Positions 8,709-15,340 of a stretch of 22,576 nt of DNA are shown here, one piece after another (the first letter of the stretch is position 1; each line of letters starts with the position of its first letter). Made by a program: the position numbers and the translations under genes. Location of the stretch: positions 1 through 22,576 of the forward strand of contig CAZJBP010000046.1 in NCBI GenBank assembly GCA_964544115.1, given 5' to 3'. Below the pieces are notes generated by a model. It had not been told where the DNA came from, did not search any database, and was given only the letters and a program-made list of their open reading frames with translations. Source of the DNA: CAZJBP01 sp964544115 (GTDB lineage: Bacteria; Verrucomicrobiota; Kiritimatiellia; UBA8416; JADHWI01).

Positions 8709-8723
8709 TCCGCCTCAGGCGGA
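8709..8723. repeat. 15-bp palindrome in the leader of the deoxyhexose operon
   Basis: TCCGCCT and AGGCGGA form perfect 7-bp inverted arms around one central base, 28 nt upstream of the aldolase start. It could be an operator for a sugar-responsive repressor, a small mRNA hairpin, or one copy of a dispersed palindromic repeat. The sequence alone does not choose between these. Confidence 0.45.
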
Positions 8724-8741
8724 GCCCCAAGCCAGCAGCGG

Positions 8742-8747
8742 ATGATA
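8742..8747 (-). promoter_or_regulatory. Possible -10 element of the aldolase-rhaA-fkp operon
   Basis: On the minus strand TATCAT matches five of six bases of the -10 consensus, in otherwise very GC-rich DNA about 60 nt upstream of the aldolase start. No good -35 box stands at the right distance, which would fit an activator-dependent promoter but also fits chance. If real, the 15-bp palindrome lies just downstream of the transcription start. Confidence 0.25.
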
Positions 8748-8945
8748 CGGACCCCGTCCCCCGCGGGCCAGCCCGAAAGTGCGGCCCAGGCGCATCTGCG
8801 TTTCAGTGCACAGAGGATTGCGCCCAGGGAAGCCACCCTCTGCCCCGGCGACAGGATCCGTCAAGGGGCGCGGGATGCGCGGCCCCAGGCAGGCGGGGCC
8901 CCGTCAGACTAAAGACCGATGCGCCCGCCGCCGGCAGCCCGAGGT

Positions 8946-8981
8946 CGATACCGATAGCGACTCCGACCCCGACGCCGAAAG
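8946..8981. repeat. Degenerate hexamer run (CGANNN x6)
   Basis: CGA recurs with exact period 6 at 8946, 8952, 8958, 8964, 8970 and 8976; the three bases between vary (TAC, TAG, CTC, CCC, CGC, AAG). Translated, one frame alternates Asp with Thr, Ser or Pro, but no gene start or ribosome site supports coding. It is best described as an intergenic low-complexity repeat. Confidence 0.6.
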
Positions 8982-9152
8982 GAATGCGCGCGAGGCCGCC
9001 AACTCCGACATCGGGCCAGGCAACACCCCCATCCGGCTTGCACTGAATCGCAGATGCGCCCGTGCCCCGGCGAGCGACGATCAGACTTTACCTGGGACAC
9101 CGTCCCGGGGCATCGTCCTTGCGGGTTGCTTGAGCGCCAGGAGAGGTGACAG

Positions 9153-10988
9153 ATGGTTCAGCACGACACGAGGGCCGGCGGCGTGACGTACCGGCTCACG
9201 GACCTCACGGAAGTTGCAGGGGTGTTCTGCGGGTGTGCGGAGGCGTGCAGGGACGCCGTCCGGCGCACCGAGCGACAGGTGGACGTGCGCGACGATCTGC
9301 CACCGGACGCGGCCTGGAGCCTCGTCGAATCGATCTGGCGTCAGCAGGGCCGCGCAGCTCCGTACGACCGGAAGACGTTCATCGACCTTGTCTCCACCTC
9401 CCGCCTGAACGATACGGGACTGCTCCTCCATGCCCGCGATGAGCAAGGTCAACCGGTGGCATGCGCCCTGTTCGTCTACGACTGCAACACCGCCTACTAC
9501 GTGCTGGGCGCCGTGATTCCGGACTGCGGTACTGCCGGCGTCGATCTCCTGCTGATCTGGCGGGGAATCCGGGTTTTGCAGCAGAAGACAAGAGCCATCG
9601 ACTTCGGCGGTCCTGTAGGACTCCTTTTTGGTGCAAGGGAAATGCCGCTGGCCGAGATTGCGGAGCCGAAGAGCAACGGAGCGATCTTCTACAAGGCGCG
9701 GGCGCTGGACACCGGCAATATGTGGGACACGTGGGCCTACTACCATCAGGGCACGTACTATCTCTACTGCCTGGCCAACAGCGGCGACATCGGCTGGGAC
9801 AACATCTCGCTGGCCACGTCGCCGGACGGCGTGCGCTGGACGGAGAGAGGCCCCGTGATGCGCCGGCGACCGACCTCCATCTGGATGGGGACCGGCTCCA
9901 CATGGAAGTCGCCCCACTTCAGCCACGACGGGAAGTTCCTGATGAACTTTTCCGCGAGCGAAGGCGGGATGACCCGGCAGACGATCTTCTTCGCGGAGTC
10001 GACGGATCTGGTCCACTGGAAGCGCCTCGGGGACGAGGTTGAGTTCCGCGGCGGCGGGCGCTGGTACGAGCCCTTCGGCCGCTGGGACTGCATCTTTGCC
10101 CTGCCCCGGCCGGGCGGCGGCCTGTATGGCTACTGGACCGCGCAGCCGAGGGACGGCGCGCGCCGCTTCGGGTTCGGGCAATCCGACGATGGCGTCCACT
10201 GGGAGGCGCTGGAAGCGCCGGAAGCCGAAGCTCCCCCCGATGGCGAGGTGGGGGCCGTGGCGTTGCTGGCCGGACGGTACTACATGCTTTATGGGACCGG
10301 CGGCAGCTACACGATGCTCACCCTGGTGGCCGACAGACCCGAAGGACCGTTTCGGGCGGCGTCCCGGAACCATCGCCTGCTGGGCGGCCACACGTACTTC
10401 ACACGCTTCTTCTCGGCACCCGACGGGGACCTCGTCACCCACCACACCATCGCGCGCGACGGACAGGTGTATGGCGCCCCCTTCAAACAGGCCGTGGTGG
10501 ACGCTGAGGGCACGCTCCGCCTCGGCTGGTGGCGGGGGAATGACGCGCTCAAGCGCACGGTCGTTCCGCTGGTTGCGCCGGACCGCGCCGGCACCCGAGT
10601 GGCAATGATCCCGAGCCCGTTTGACGTGGCAAGAGGCGTCGTGCTGGAGGGCTCCCTCGTGCTTCCCCTCACGGGCGCCCCCGGCCTGACCGGCCTCTGC
10701 CTTGAATGCGCGAACAAGGAAACCGTGGCGATCACGGTCTCGTCGGACGCCACGGTTCAGTTCGGCACGATTCGGCAGGATGGCACGGACTTCCTACCGG
10801 AGAAGCAGGCGAATCGCGAAATCGCCTTCGGCGGCACGCTGACCTTCCGGCTGCTCCTCGAGCACTCGCTGCTCGAGTTCTACCTGGAGGACGTGCTGAT
10901 GGAGTGCTACAGCCTTCCCGCCGCCGCCACGGGGCGGATCGGATTCCTCGGCGAGGCCGCCGCGACGCACGCCTGGTACGCGCGGTAG
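9153..10988 (+). CDS. FemAB/GNAT-like acyltransferase domain fused to a glycosidase-like beta-propeller
   Basis: A 611-residue protein with two unrelated parts. Residues about 11-153 resemble the C-terminal acyl-CoA N-acyltransferase lobe of FemAB/BioF2-like proteins (YRLTDL; VRRTERQVDVRDDLP; IWRQQGRAAPY; RDEQGQPVACALFVYD; AYYVLGA; LLLIWRGIR; IDFGG). From residue 164 a five-bladed propeller of the GH43/GH32 clan type begins (WDTWAYYHQGTYYLYCLA; LATSPDGVRWTERG; STDLVHWKRLG; GRWYEPFGRWDCIFALPRP; SDDGVHWEAL). A beta-sandwich resembling the GH32 C-terminal domain occupies about 500-605. There is no signal peptide. Codons 153-163 at the join mostly end in A or T (9 of 11), unlike the rest of the gene, and an ATG (codon 164) follows, suggesting a recent fusion. 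The start has a strong AGGAGAGGTGA ribosome site. Substrate and activity are unknown; the catalytic acids are not assigned with confidence. Confidence 0.8.
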   Translation: MVQHDTRAGGVTYRLTDLTEVAGVFCGCAEACRDAVRRTERQVDVRDDLPPDAAWSLVESIWRQQGRAAPYDRKTFIDLVSTSRLNDTGLLLHARDEQGQPVACALFVYDCNTAYYVLGAVIPDCGTAGVDLLLIWRGIRVLQQKTRAIDFGGPVGLLFGAREMPLAEIAEPKSNGAIFYKARALDTGNMWDTWAYYHQGTYYLYCLANSGDIGWDNISLATSPDGVRWTERGPVMRRRPTSIWMGTGSTWKSPHFSHDGKFLMNFSASEGGMTRQTIFFAESTDLVHWKRLGDEVEFRGGGRWYEPFGRWDCIFALPRPGGGLYGYWTAQPRDGARRFGFGQSDDGVHWEALEAPEAEAPPDGEVGAVALLAGRYYMLYGTGGSYTMLTLVADRPEGPFRAASRNHRLLGGHTYFTRFFSAPDGDLVTHHTIARDGQVYGAPFKQAVVDAEGTLRLGWWRGNDALKRTVVPLVAPDRAGTRVAMIPSPFDVARGVVLEGSLVLPLTGAPGLTGLCLECANKETVAITVSSDATVQFGTIRQDGTDFLPEKQANREIAFGGTLTFRLLLEHSLLEFYLEDVLMECYSLPAAATGRIGFLGEAAATHAWYAR

Positions 10989-11022
10989 GCCGGTCGTGGA
11001 CCGCACCGGGGCTGTTTTCACC

Positions 11023-11051
11023 TTGCAGCAGCAGAGGTCGGCACCTAGATT
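11023..11051 (+). promoter_or_regulatory. Candidate promoter immediately before the GH109 gene
   Basis: TTGCAG (11023-11028) and TAGATT (11046-11051) are separated by 17 nt, the ideal spacing, though each box matches the consensus only partly (three and four of six). Transcription would begin about at the ATG at 11060, giving a nearly leaderless mRNA. No ribosome site stands at a normal distance before this ATG, which agrees with that. Confidence 0.3.
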
Positions 11052-11059
11052 CGTTGCCC

Positions 11060-12328
11060 ATGAAGTCATCCGCAATTTCCAAGGGTTCACCGGCTCTTCC
11101 GCCCATGACCACCGTCAGGGCCGGCATGATTGGCTTTGCGGGCAGGGGCTGGGACCATCTCACGCATCTGCTCCTGCTCGAAGGCGTCGAGGTCACCGCC
11201 CTCTGCGAACTCAAGGGAAGTGCGCTGGAGCGCGGCGCCAAGCTCATCGAAGAGAAGGGGCGGCCCAGGCCCGCGCTCTACGGCAGCGGCCCGGACGATT
11301 ACCAGCGCATGCTGGAGCGCGACGACGTCGACATTGTATTCATCACCACCGATTGGGACACGCATGCTCCCATGGCCGTCCATGCCATGCAGGCGGGCAA
11401 GCACGCATTCGTGGAAGTACCGGCCGCCGTCACGGTGGACCAGTGCTGGGAACTCGTGGAGACGGCGGAGCAGACGCGGCTGAACTGCATGATGCTGGAG
11501 AACGTGTGTTACGGCAGGGAAGAGCTGCTCGTCTTGAACATGGTCCGGCAGGGGGTGCTGGGGACACTCCTGCATGGCGAGGCCGCCTACATTCACGATC
11601 TCAGATCTCAGATGCACGACGTCGACACGATCGGAGTCTGGCGGACGCTCCACTATGCCGGCCGCAACGGCAACCTCTACCCCACGCACGGACTGGGCCC
11701 CATCGCGCAGTATATGAACATCAACAGGGGCGACCGGTTCGAGCGCGTGGTGTCGATGAGTTCGCCGGCCGCCGGGAGGGACCTGTACGCGGAGGAGCAT
11801 TTCCCCGGGGATCACAAGTGGAACCGGATTGAGAAGTGGCGCTGCGGCGACATCAACTCCTCGCTGATCCAGACCGCGCTGGGCAGGACCATCCTGGTTC
11901 AGTGGGACGAGACATCGCCCCGCCCCTATTCGCTGCACAACATGATCCAGGGCACGAAGGGGTGCTGGGCCGGGTATCCCTCCCGGCTCGTCGTGCAGGG
12001 CCGCACGCCGTCGACACACGAGTGGGTCCAGGGCGAGGGCTTGAAGCCCTGGTATGACGAGTACGAGCATCCGCTGTGGACCCGGATGGGTGAGGTGGCG
12101 GCGAAGGTGGGCGGCCACGGCGGGATGGACTTCCTGATGCTGTGGAGGCTGATCTACTGCCTGCGCAACGGGGAGCCGCTGGACCAGGACGTCTATGACG
12201 CCGCGGCGTGGTCCATCATCGGCCCGCTGAGCGAGGAGTCCGTCAGCAAGCGCGGCCGACCCGTCAAAGTGCCCGATCTCACGCGGGGGCGGTGGCGGCG
12301 CAGGCAGCCGCTCGGCATCGTGCGCTGA
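11060..12328 (+). CDS. GH109-type NAD-dependent glycosidase (Gfo/Idh/MocA family)
   Basis: A 422-residue Gfo/Idh/MocA-fold protein of the GH109 type. Characterised members are alpha-N-acetylgalactosaminidases that cleave by an NAD-assisted oxidation-elimination mechanism. An N-terminal Rossmann motif is GFAGRG (25-30), followed by VDIVFITTDWDTHAPMAVHA, EVPAAVT (119-125), CMMLENVCYGREEL, the GH109 signature NGNLYPTHGLGP (203-214) and SPRPYS (286-291). The tyrosine and histidine of YPTH (Y207, H210) and Y290 fall where family catalytic residues sit. Unlike many Bacteroidetes members it has no Tat or Sec signal, so it probably acts in the cytoplasm on imported glycans. ATG 11060 gives full length; ATG 11105 (MTTVRAG) is an alternative, and neither has a clear ribosome site. 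It lies 71 nt after the fusion gene and may share its glycan-degrading role. Confidence 0.88.
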   Translation: MKSSAISKGSPALPPMTTVRAGMIGFAGRGWDHLTHLLLLEGVEVTALCELKGSALERGAKLIEEKGRPRPALYGSGPDDYQRMLERDDVDIVFITTDWDTHAPMAVHAMQAGKHAFVEVPAAVTVDQCWELVETAEQTRLNCMMLENVCYGREELLVLNMVRQGVLGTLLHGEAAYIHDLRSQMHDVDTIGVWRTLHYAGRNGNLYPTHGLGPIAQYMNINRGDRFERVVSMSSPAAGRDLYAEEHFPGDHKWNRIEKWRCGDINSSLIQTALGRTILVQWDETSPRPYSLHNMIQGTKGCWAGYPSRLVVQGRTPSTHEWVQGEGLKPWYDEYEHPLWTRMGEVAAKVGGHGGMDFLMLWRLIYCLRNGEPLDQDVYDAAAWSIIGPLSEESVSKRGRPVKVPDLTRGRWRRRQPLGIVR

Positions 12329-12342
12329 AATCGCGGCCCCTC

Positions 12343-12368
12343 GCCCGGTAATAACGCCCGGCAATAAC
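12343..12368 (+). repeat. 13-bp tandem direct repeat, two copies
   Basis: GCCCGGTAATAAC (12343-12355) is followed directly by GCCCGGCAATAAC (12356-12368), one mismatch in 13. It lies 15 nt after the GH109 stop. It may be a tandem duplication or a pair of protein-binding half-sites. Confidence 0.55.
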
Positions 12369-12413
12369 GCTTGCGGCATGGGCTCTGCTTCGGGTTGAAT
12401 AGCCGCTTCACCT

Positions 12414-12431
12414 GCCCGCGCTGGCGCGGGC
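12414..12431. terminator. GC-rich hairpin, possible terminator or leader structure
   Basis: GCCCGCGC and GCGCGGGC are perfect 8-bp complementary arms around TG; the practical fold is a 6-bp stem with a 6-nt loop. No T-run follows, so it is at best an atypical terminator of the GH109 transcript. Confidence 0.35.
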
Positions 12432-12464
12432 GGCGCAACACATGAGACAGGACCGGACCCGCAT

Positions 12465-14027
12465 ATGCCAACCAGACCCGTGGCTCTGATCATCCGCGAC
12501 GGATGGGGATTGAACGAACGCACCGAGGGCAACGCCGTCAAGGCAGCGAAGACGCCCAACATGGATGCGTACTACAAGACGTATCCCTGGACGATTCTCG
12601 ACTGCTCGGGCGAGGCCGTCGGGCTGCCGGAAGGTTACCAGGGCTCCAGCGAGGTCGGGCACCTGAACATGGGCGCGGGCCGCATCGTGATCCAGGAACT
12701 CAAGCGCATCGACGATGATCTGCGCACGGGCGTCCTGTTCGAGTCTCCGAAATGGAAGAGCCTCGTGGCCGCATGGAAGACCGGCCGCGGCCGCCTGCAC
12801 CTCCTCGGCCTGCTTCAGGATGAGGGCGTCCACGCTCACCAGGAGCACCTCTTTAAGATCATGCACCGCGCACGGGCCGAGTTTCCGGCGGGTGAGATCA
12901 TCCTGCACCCCTTTGTCGACGGACGCGACACCGCGCCGCGCAGTTGCCTGGAATACCTCGCCAAGCTCGCGCTGGTGATGGCGGAAGTCGGCAGCTGTCG
13001 CATCGGCACCGTCATGGGCCGCTACTACGCGATGGACCGGTCGCGCAAGTGGTCCCTGACCGACCAGGCCTATCACTGCATCGTCTGCGCGCAGGGCCGC
13101 CCCACGGCGAGCGCCGTTGACGCCGTCCGGGAGTCCTACGCCAAGGACCGCACGCCGGACAACGTGGAGATGTTCGACGAGTACATCCCGCCCTACGTCG
13201 TCGGAGCATACGATGGCATGCGCGACGGGGACGTGGTCCTGCACACCAACTACCGCCAGGACCGGGCCATCCAGCTCACGATGGCGTTCGTCGACCCGGC
13301 ATACCCCGGCAAGCTCCAGCGCCGGCCGAAGGTGGCCTTCCTGGGCCTGACCCGGTACTTCGACGCCTTCACCGAGTATCTCATCGGGCCGATGACCGAG
13401 GGCGGCGGCATGGACCACCTCGTCGGCGAAGCGATCGCAAACGCCGGCCTCCGGCAGCTACGCATCGCCGAGACGCAGAAGTTCCGGCACGTGACGAGCT
13501 TCTTCAACGGCAAGTCGACCACGCCCTACCCCGGCGAGGACGACGTGGACGTGCCCAGCCGCTTCGACCCGGCCACGTTTGCGAGCCACCCGGAGATGGA
13601 AGCCTGCGCCGTCACGGAGGAACTGCTCAAGCGGCTGGCGGACAACCCGTACGCGTTCATCGCCGTCAATTACGCCAACGGCGACATGGTGGGCCACACC
13701 GGCGATTTCGAGGCGGCGCGCAAGGCCATCGGCATCGTCGACGAATGCGTCGGTCGAGTTGTCCAGCGGCTGCTCGAACTGGATGCCCACATTCTGATCA
13801 CCGCTGACCACGGCAACTCAGAGATGATGATCGACTACGAGACGGGCATGGTGAAGACCAGCCATACGCTGTGCCCGGTAGAGCTGTTTTACGTGGCGAA
13901 GGATTCGCCCGGACGCAGGCTCCTGAAGCCCCGGGGCAAGCTCTCGGATATCGGCCCGACCGTGCTGAAGCTGCTCGGGCTGCCGATCCCGAAGGACATG
14001 ACGGCCAACGTCCTGCTGCTGGACTGA
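12465..14027 (+). CDS. gpmI: 2,3-bisphosphoglycerate-independent phosphoglycerate mutase
   Basis: A 520-residue cytoplasmic glycolytic/gluconeogenic enzyme interconverting 3- and 2-phosphoglycerate through a phosphoserine intermediate and two Mn ions. It has the alkaline-phosphatase-like halves with metal residue D12 (RDGWG), the catalytic serine S62 (GSSEVGHLNMGAGR), H123 (GVHAHQEH), DGRDTAP (152-158), GRYYAMDR (185-192), NYRQDRA (262-268), NGDMVGHTG (D407, H411), TADHGN (D448, H449) and TSHTL (H467). The length is normal for the family, and all recognised metal and substrate residues appear present. The ATG at 12465 gives the canonical N-terminus; the ribosome site (AGGACC region) is weak. 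Only 27 nt separate its stop from the amidase start, so the two may be co-transcribed although their roles differ. Confidence 0.97.
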   Translation: MPTRPVALIIRDGWGLNERTEGNAVKAAKTPNMDAYYKTYPWTILDCSGEAVGLPEGYQGSSEVGHLNMGAGRIVIQELKRIDDDLRTGVLFESPKWKSLVAAWKTGRGRLHLLGLLQDEGVHAHQEHLFKIMHRARAEFPAGEIILHPFVDGRDTAPRSCLEYLAKLALVMAEVGSCRIGTVMGRYYAMDRSRKWSLTDQAYHCIVCAQGRPTASAVDAVRESYAKDRTPDNVEMFDEYIPPYVVGAYDGMRDGDVVLHTNYRQDRAIQLTMAFVDPAYPGKLQRRPKVAFLGLTRYFDAFTEYLIGPMTEGGGMDHLVGEAIANAGLRQLRIAETQKFRHVTSFFNGKSTTPYPGEDDVDVPSRFDPATFASHPEMEACAVTEELLKRLADNPYAFIAVNYANGDMVGHTGDFEAARKAIGIVDECVGRVVQRLLELDAHILITADHGNSEMMIDYETGMVKTSHTLCPVELFYVAKDSPGRRLLKPRGKLSDIGPTVLKLLGLPIPKDMTANVLLLD

Positions 14028-14054
14028 GGCGGCTTTCTCCGACCCGCGCATCAC

Positions 14055-15308
14055 ATGTGTATGTTTGGAAGTCATCGGACAGCGTTAAGCCTGATCGCGG
14101 CGGCCCTGATGGTCCTGCCGTCGGGCCAGCGCGCCTCCGGATTGGACCTGTCAAGCCTGCTGAGCCCCCGCAACCGCGAGCGGCCGCGGCGCGCGTCAAC
14201 GCTTTACATCATCCTCCACACCACGGAGGGGCCGGAGCAGGCGTCCCTGAACAAGGTGCGCCAGAACGGGGAATGCCATTACTTCCTGACCACGGCGGGC
14301 AAGTGCTACCGCATCGTCGATCCCAGCCGCGTGGCGTATCACGCGGGGCGCAGCATGTGGAACGGGCGCAAGGACATCGACTCCTACTCGATCGGCATCG
14401 AGTGTTCGGGCTACTACTATCGCAGCCTGACCTCGGCCCAGTCCCGCGCGCTGGCTGAGCTGATCGCCCAGTTGCAGAAGACTTACAACATCGCGGATGA
14501 GCGCGTCATGCCGCACTGCATGGTGGCCTACGGCTCACCCAACCGCTGGCACCGTCGGTCGCACCGCGGGCGCAAACGATGCGGCGCGTTCTTTGCCGAT
14601 CCCGCGGTTCGTGCGAAGCTCGGCCTGACCTCACGACCGGCGTACGATCCGGATGTGCGGGCGGGCCGTCTCGTTGTCGCGGACCCCTGGCTGGCCAACC
14701 GACTGTACGGCGGTTCGCCGGTGAAGACCCGCCCGGCCGCCCCCGCCGCCGCACCAGCCCCGGCGACACCCCGGGAGTTCGATCTGGTCATACGGCCGGG
14801 ACAGAGCGTCTGGGACGTGGCTCGCGACAGGTACCGCAGCCCCGACACCCTGTACATTCTCCCCAGTGGCCTGCGGGTGCGCGGCTCGGAGGTCAGCGAC
14901 TGGTCCGAAATTCCGCAGGGAACCCGCGTCGTGTTGTCCGGCGGAGGTAGTGAGAATGCGGTCGACGGGGTCAAGCAGGTCACTCGTGAGGGCGTCAGTG
15001 CCTTCGACTTGGCACGCGACGAATTCGCCGCGCCCTCGACCTTCTACCTTCTGCCCGACGGCCAGGTTCGCCGAGGCGGCACGTTGAACACCGCCGAATT
15101 GCGGGAGCTGCCGCGCGGAACGCGCGTCCTGCTCGGCTACGCCGCCGGCGGCGCCATTACCGCGCAGCGCACCGCGTTCGACATCTGCGGAACGCGATGG
15201 AACGACCCGTCAACGATATACTGGACGCCCAACGCCAAGGTCGCAACCGGCAGCGAGGTCTCCGAGAACGCGATCCCGGCCCGCGCGCAGATATTTTTCC
15301 GGAACTGA
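14055..15308 (+). CDS. Secreted N-acetylmuramoyl-L-alanine amidase (Amidase_2/PGRP-like) with three LysM-like repeats
   Basis: A 417-residue exported protein likely to cleave the amide bond between MurNAc and the stem peptide. A signal peptide spans about residues 1-28 (RTALSLIAAALMVLPSG core). The catalytic domain (48-200) shows YIILHTTEG (H55), CHYFLTTAGKCYRIVDP, YHAGRSMWNG (95-104), SIGIECSG (E116), MPHCMVAYGSPNRWHRRSH (H154) and GRKRCG (C176). H55, H154 and C176 could form a His-His-Cys zinc site as in T7 lysozyme and PGRPs. A Pro/Ala linker (223-239) leads to three divergent repeats of about 50 residues (243-294, 308-361, 367-416), each of the form hydrophobic start, S-hhD-hARDxh, SPxTLYhLP, a Gly-Ser-like turn, then a final hP-GTRVhh strand. 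They are LysM-like in size and pattern. The start could be the first or the third codon (both ATG). Confidence 0.85.
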   Translation: MCMFGSHRTALSLIAAALMVLPSGQRASGLDLSSLLSPRNRERPRRASTLYIILHTTEGPEQASLNKVRQNGECHYFLTTAGKCYRIVDPSRVAYHAGRSMWNGRKDIDSYSIGIECSGYYYRSLTSAQSRALAELIAQLQKTYNIADERVMPHCMVAYGSPNRWHRRSHRGRKRCGAFFADPAVRAKLGLTSRPAYDPDVRAGRLVVADPWLANRLYGGSPVKTRPAAPAAAPAPATPREFDLVIRPGQSVWDVARDRYRSPDTLYILPSGLRVRGSEVSDWSEIPQGTRVVLSGGGSENAVDGVKQVTREGVSAFDLARDEFAAPSTFYLLPDGQVRRGGTLNTAELRELPRGTRVLLGYAAGGAITAQRTAFDICGTRWNDPSTIYWTPNAKVATGSEVSENAIPARAQIFFRN

Positions 15309-15340
15309 GCGGCGAACGAGCCGCGGAAAGAGGCTGTACG

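Larger units (their letters stand above)
8709..9152. other. Divergent intergenic region between the sugar operon and the fusion gene
   Basis: About 440 bp with no convincing gene; short frames here lack ribosome sites and family resemblance. It holds the 15-bp palindrome, a weak leftward -10 element, a run of six CGANNN hexamers and a stem (CCTGGGAC/GTCCCGGG, one G-T pair, loop ACC, 9091-9109) in the leader of the rightward gene. I find no confident rightward promoter. AGGAGAGGTGA just before 9153 is a strong ribosome site for the fusion gene. Confidence 0.6.
12329..12464. other. Short intergenic region before gpmI: tandem repeat, hairpin, weak promoter
   Basis: It contains a 13-bp tandem direct repeat (12343-12368), then TTGCGG (12371-12376) and TTGAAT (12395-12400) at 18-nt spacing as a weak promoter candidate, then a strong GC hairpin (12414-12431). 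The order repeat, promoter, hairpin and ATG at 12465 would put the hairpin in the gpmI leader, unless the hairpin instead ends the GH109 transcript. Confidence 0.4.

Noticed and set aside
8779..9186. A 135-codon frame in the divergent intergenic region containing the Asp-rich repeat
   Set aside because: No ribosome site or homology, and it runs into the start of the fusion gene; the Asp-X repeat is explained by the CGANNN hexamers.
9081..10445. A 454-codon open frame on the minus strand opposite the fusion gene
   Set aside because: No ribosome site and no family resemblance; it mirrors the codon structure of the plus-strand gene.
10706..12328. A longer 540-residue version of the GH109 protein starting at 10706
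   Set aside because: The extra 118 residues overlap the end of the fusion gene in another frame and are not GH109-like.
11087..12562. A 491-codon open frame opposite the GH109 gene
   Set aside because: It is antisense to a well-recognised GH109 protein, contains no domain, and runs past both the GH109 stop and the gpmI start.
14506..14983. Short minus-strand frames opposite the amidase
   Set aside because: Arg/Pro-rich shadows of a GC-rich gene with no start signals.
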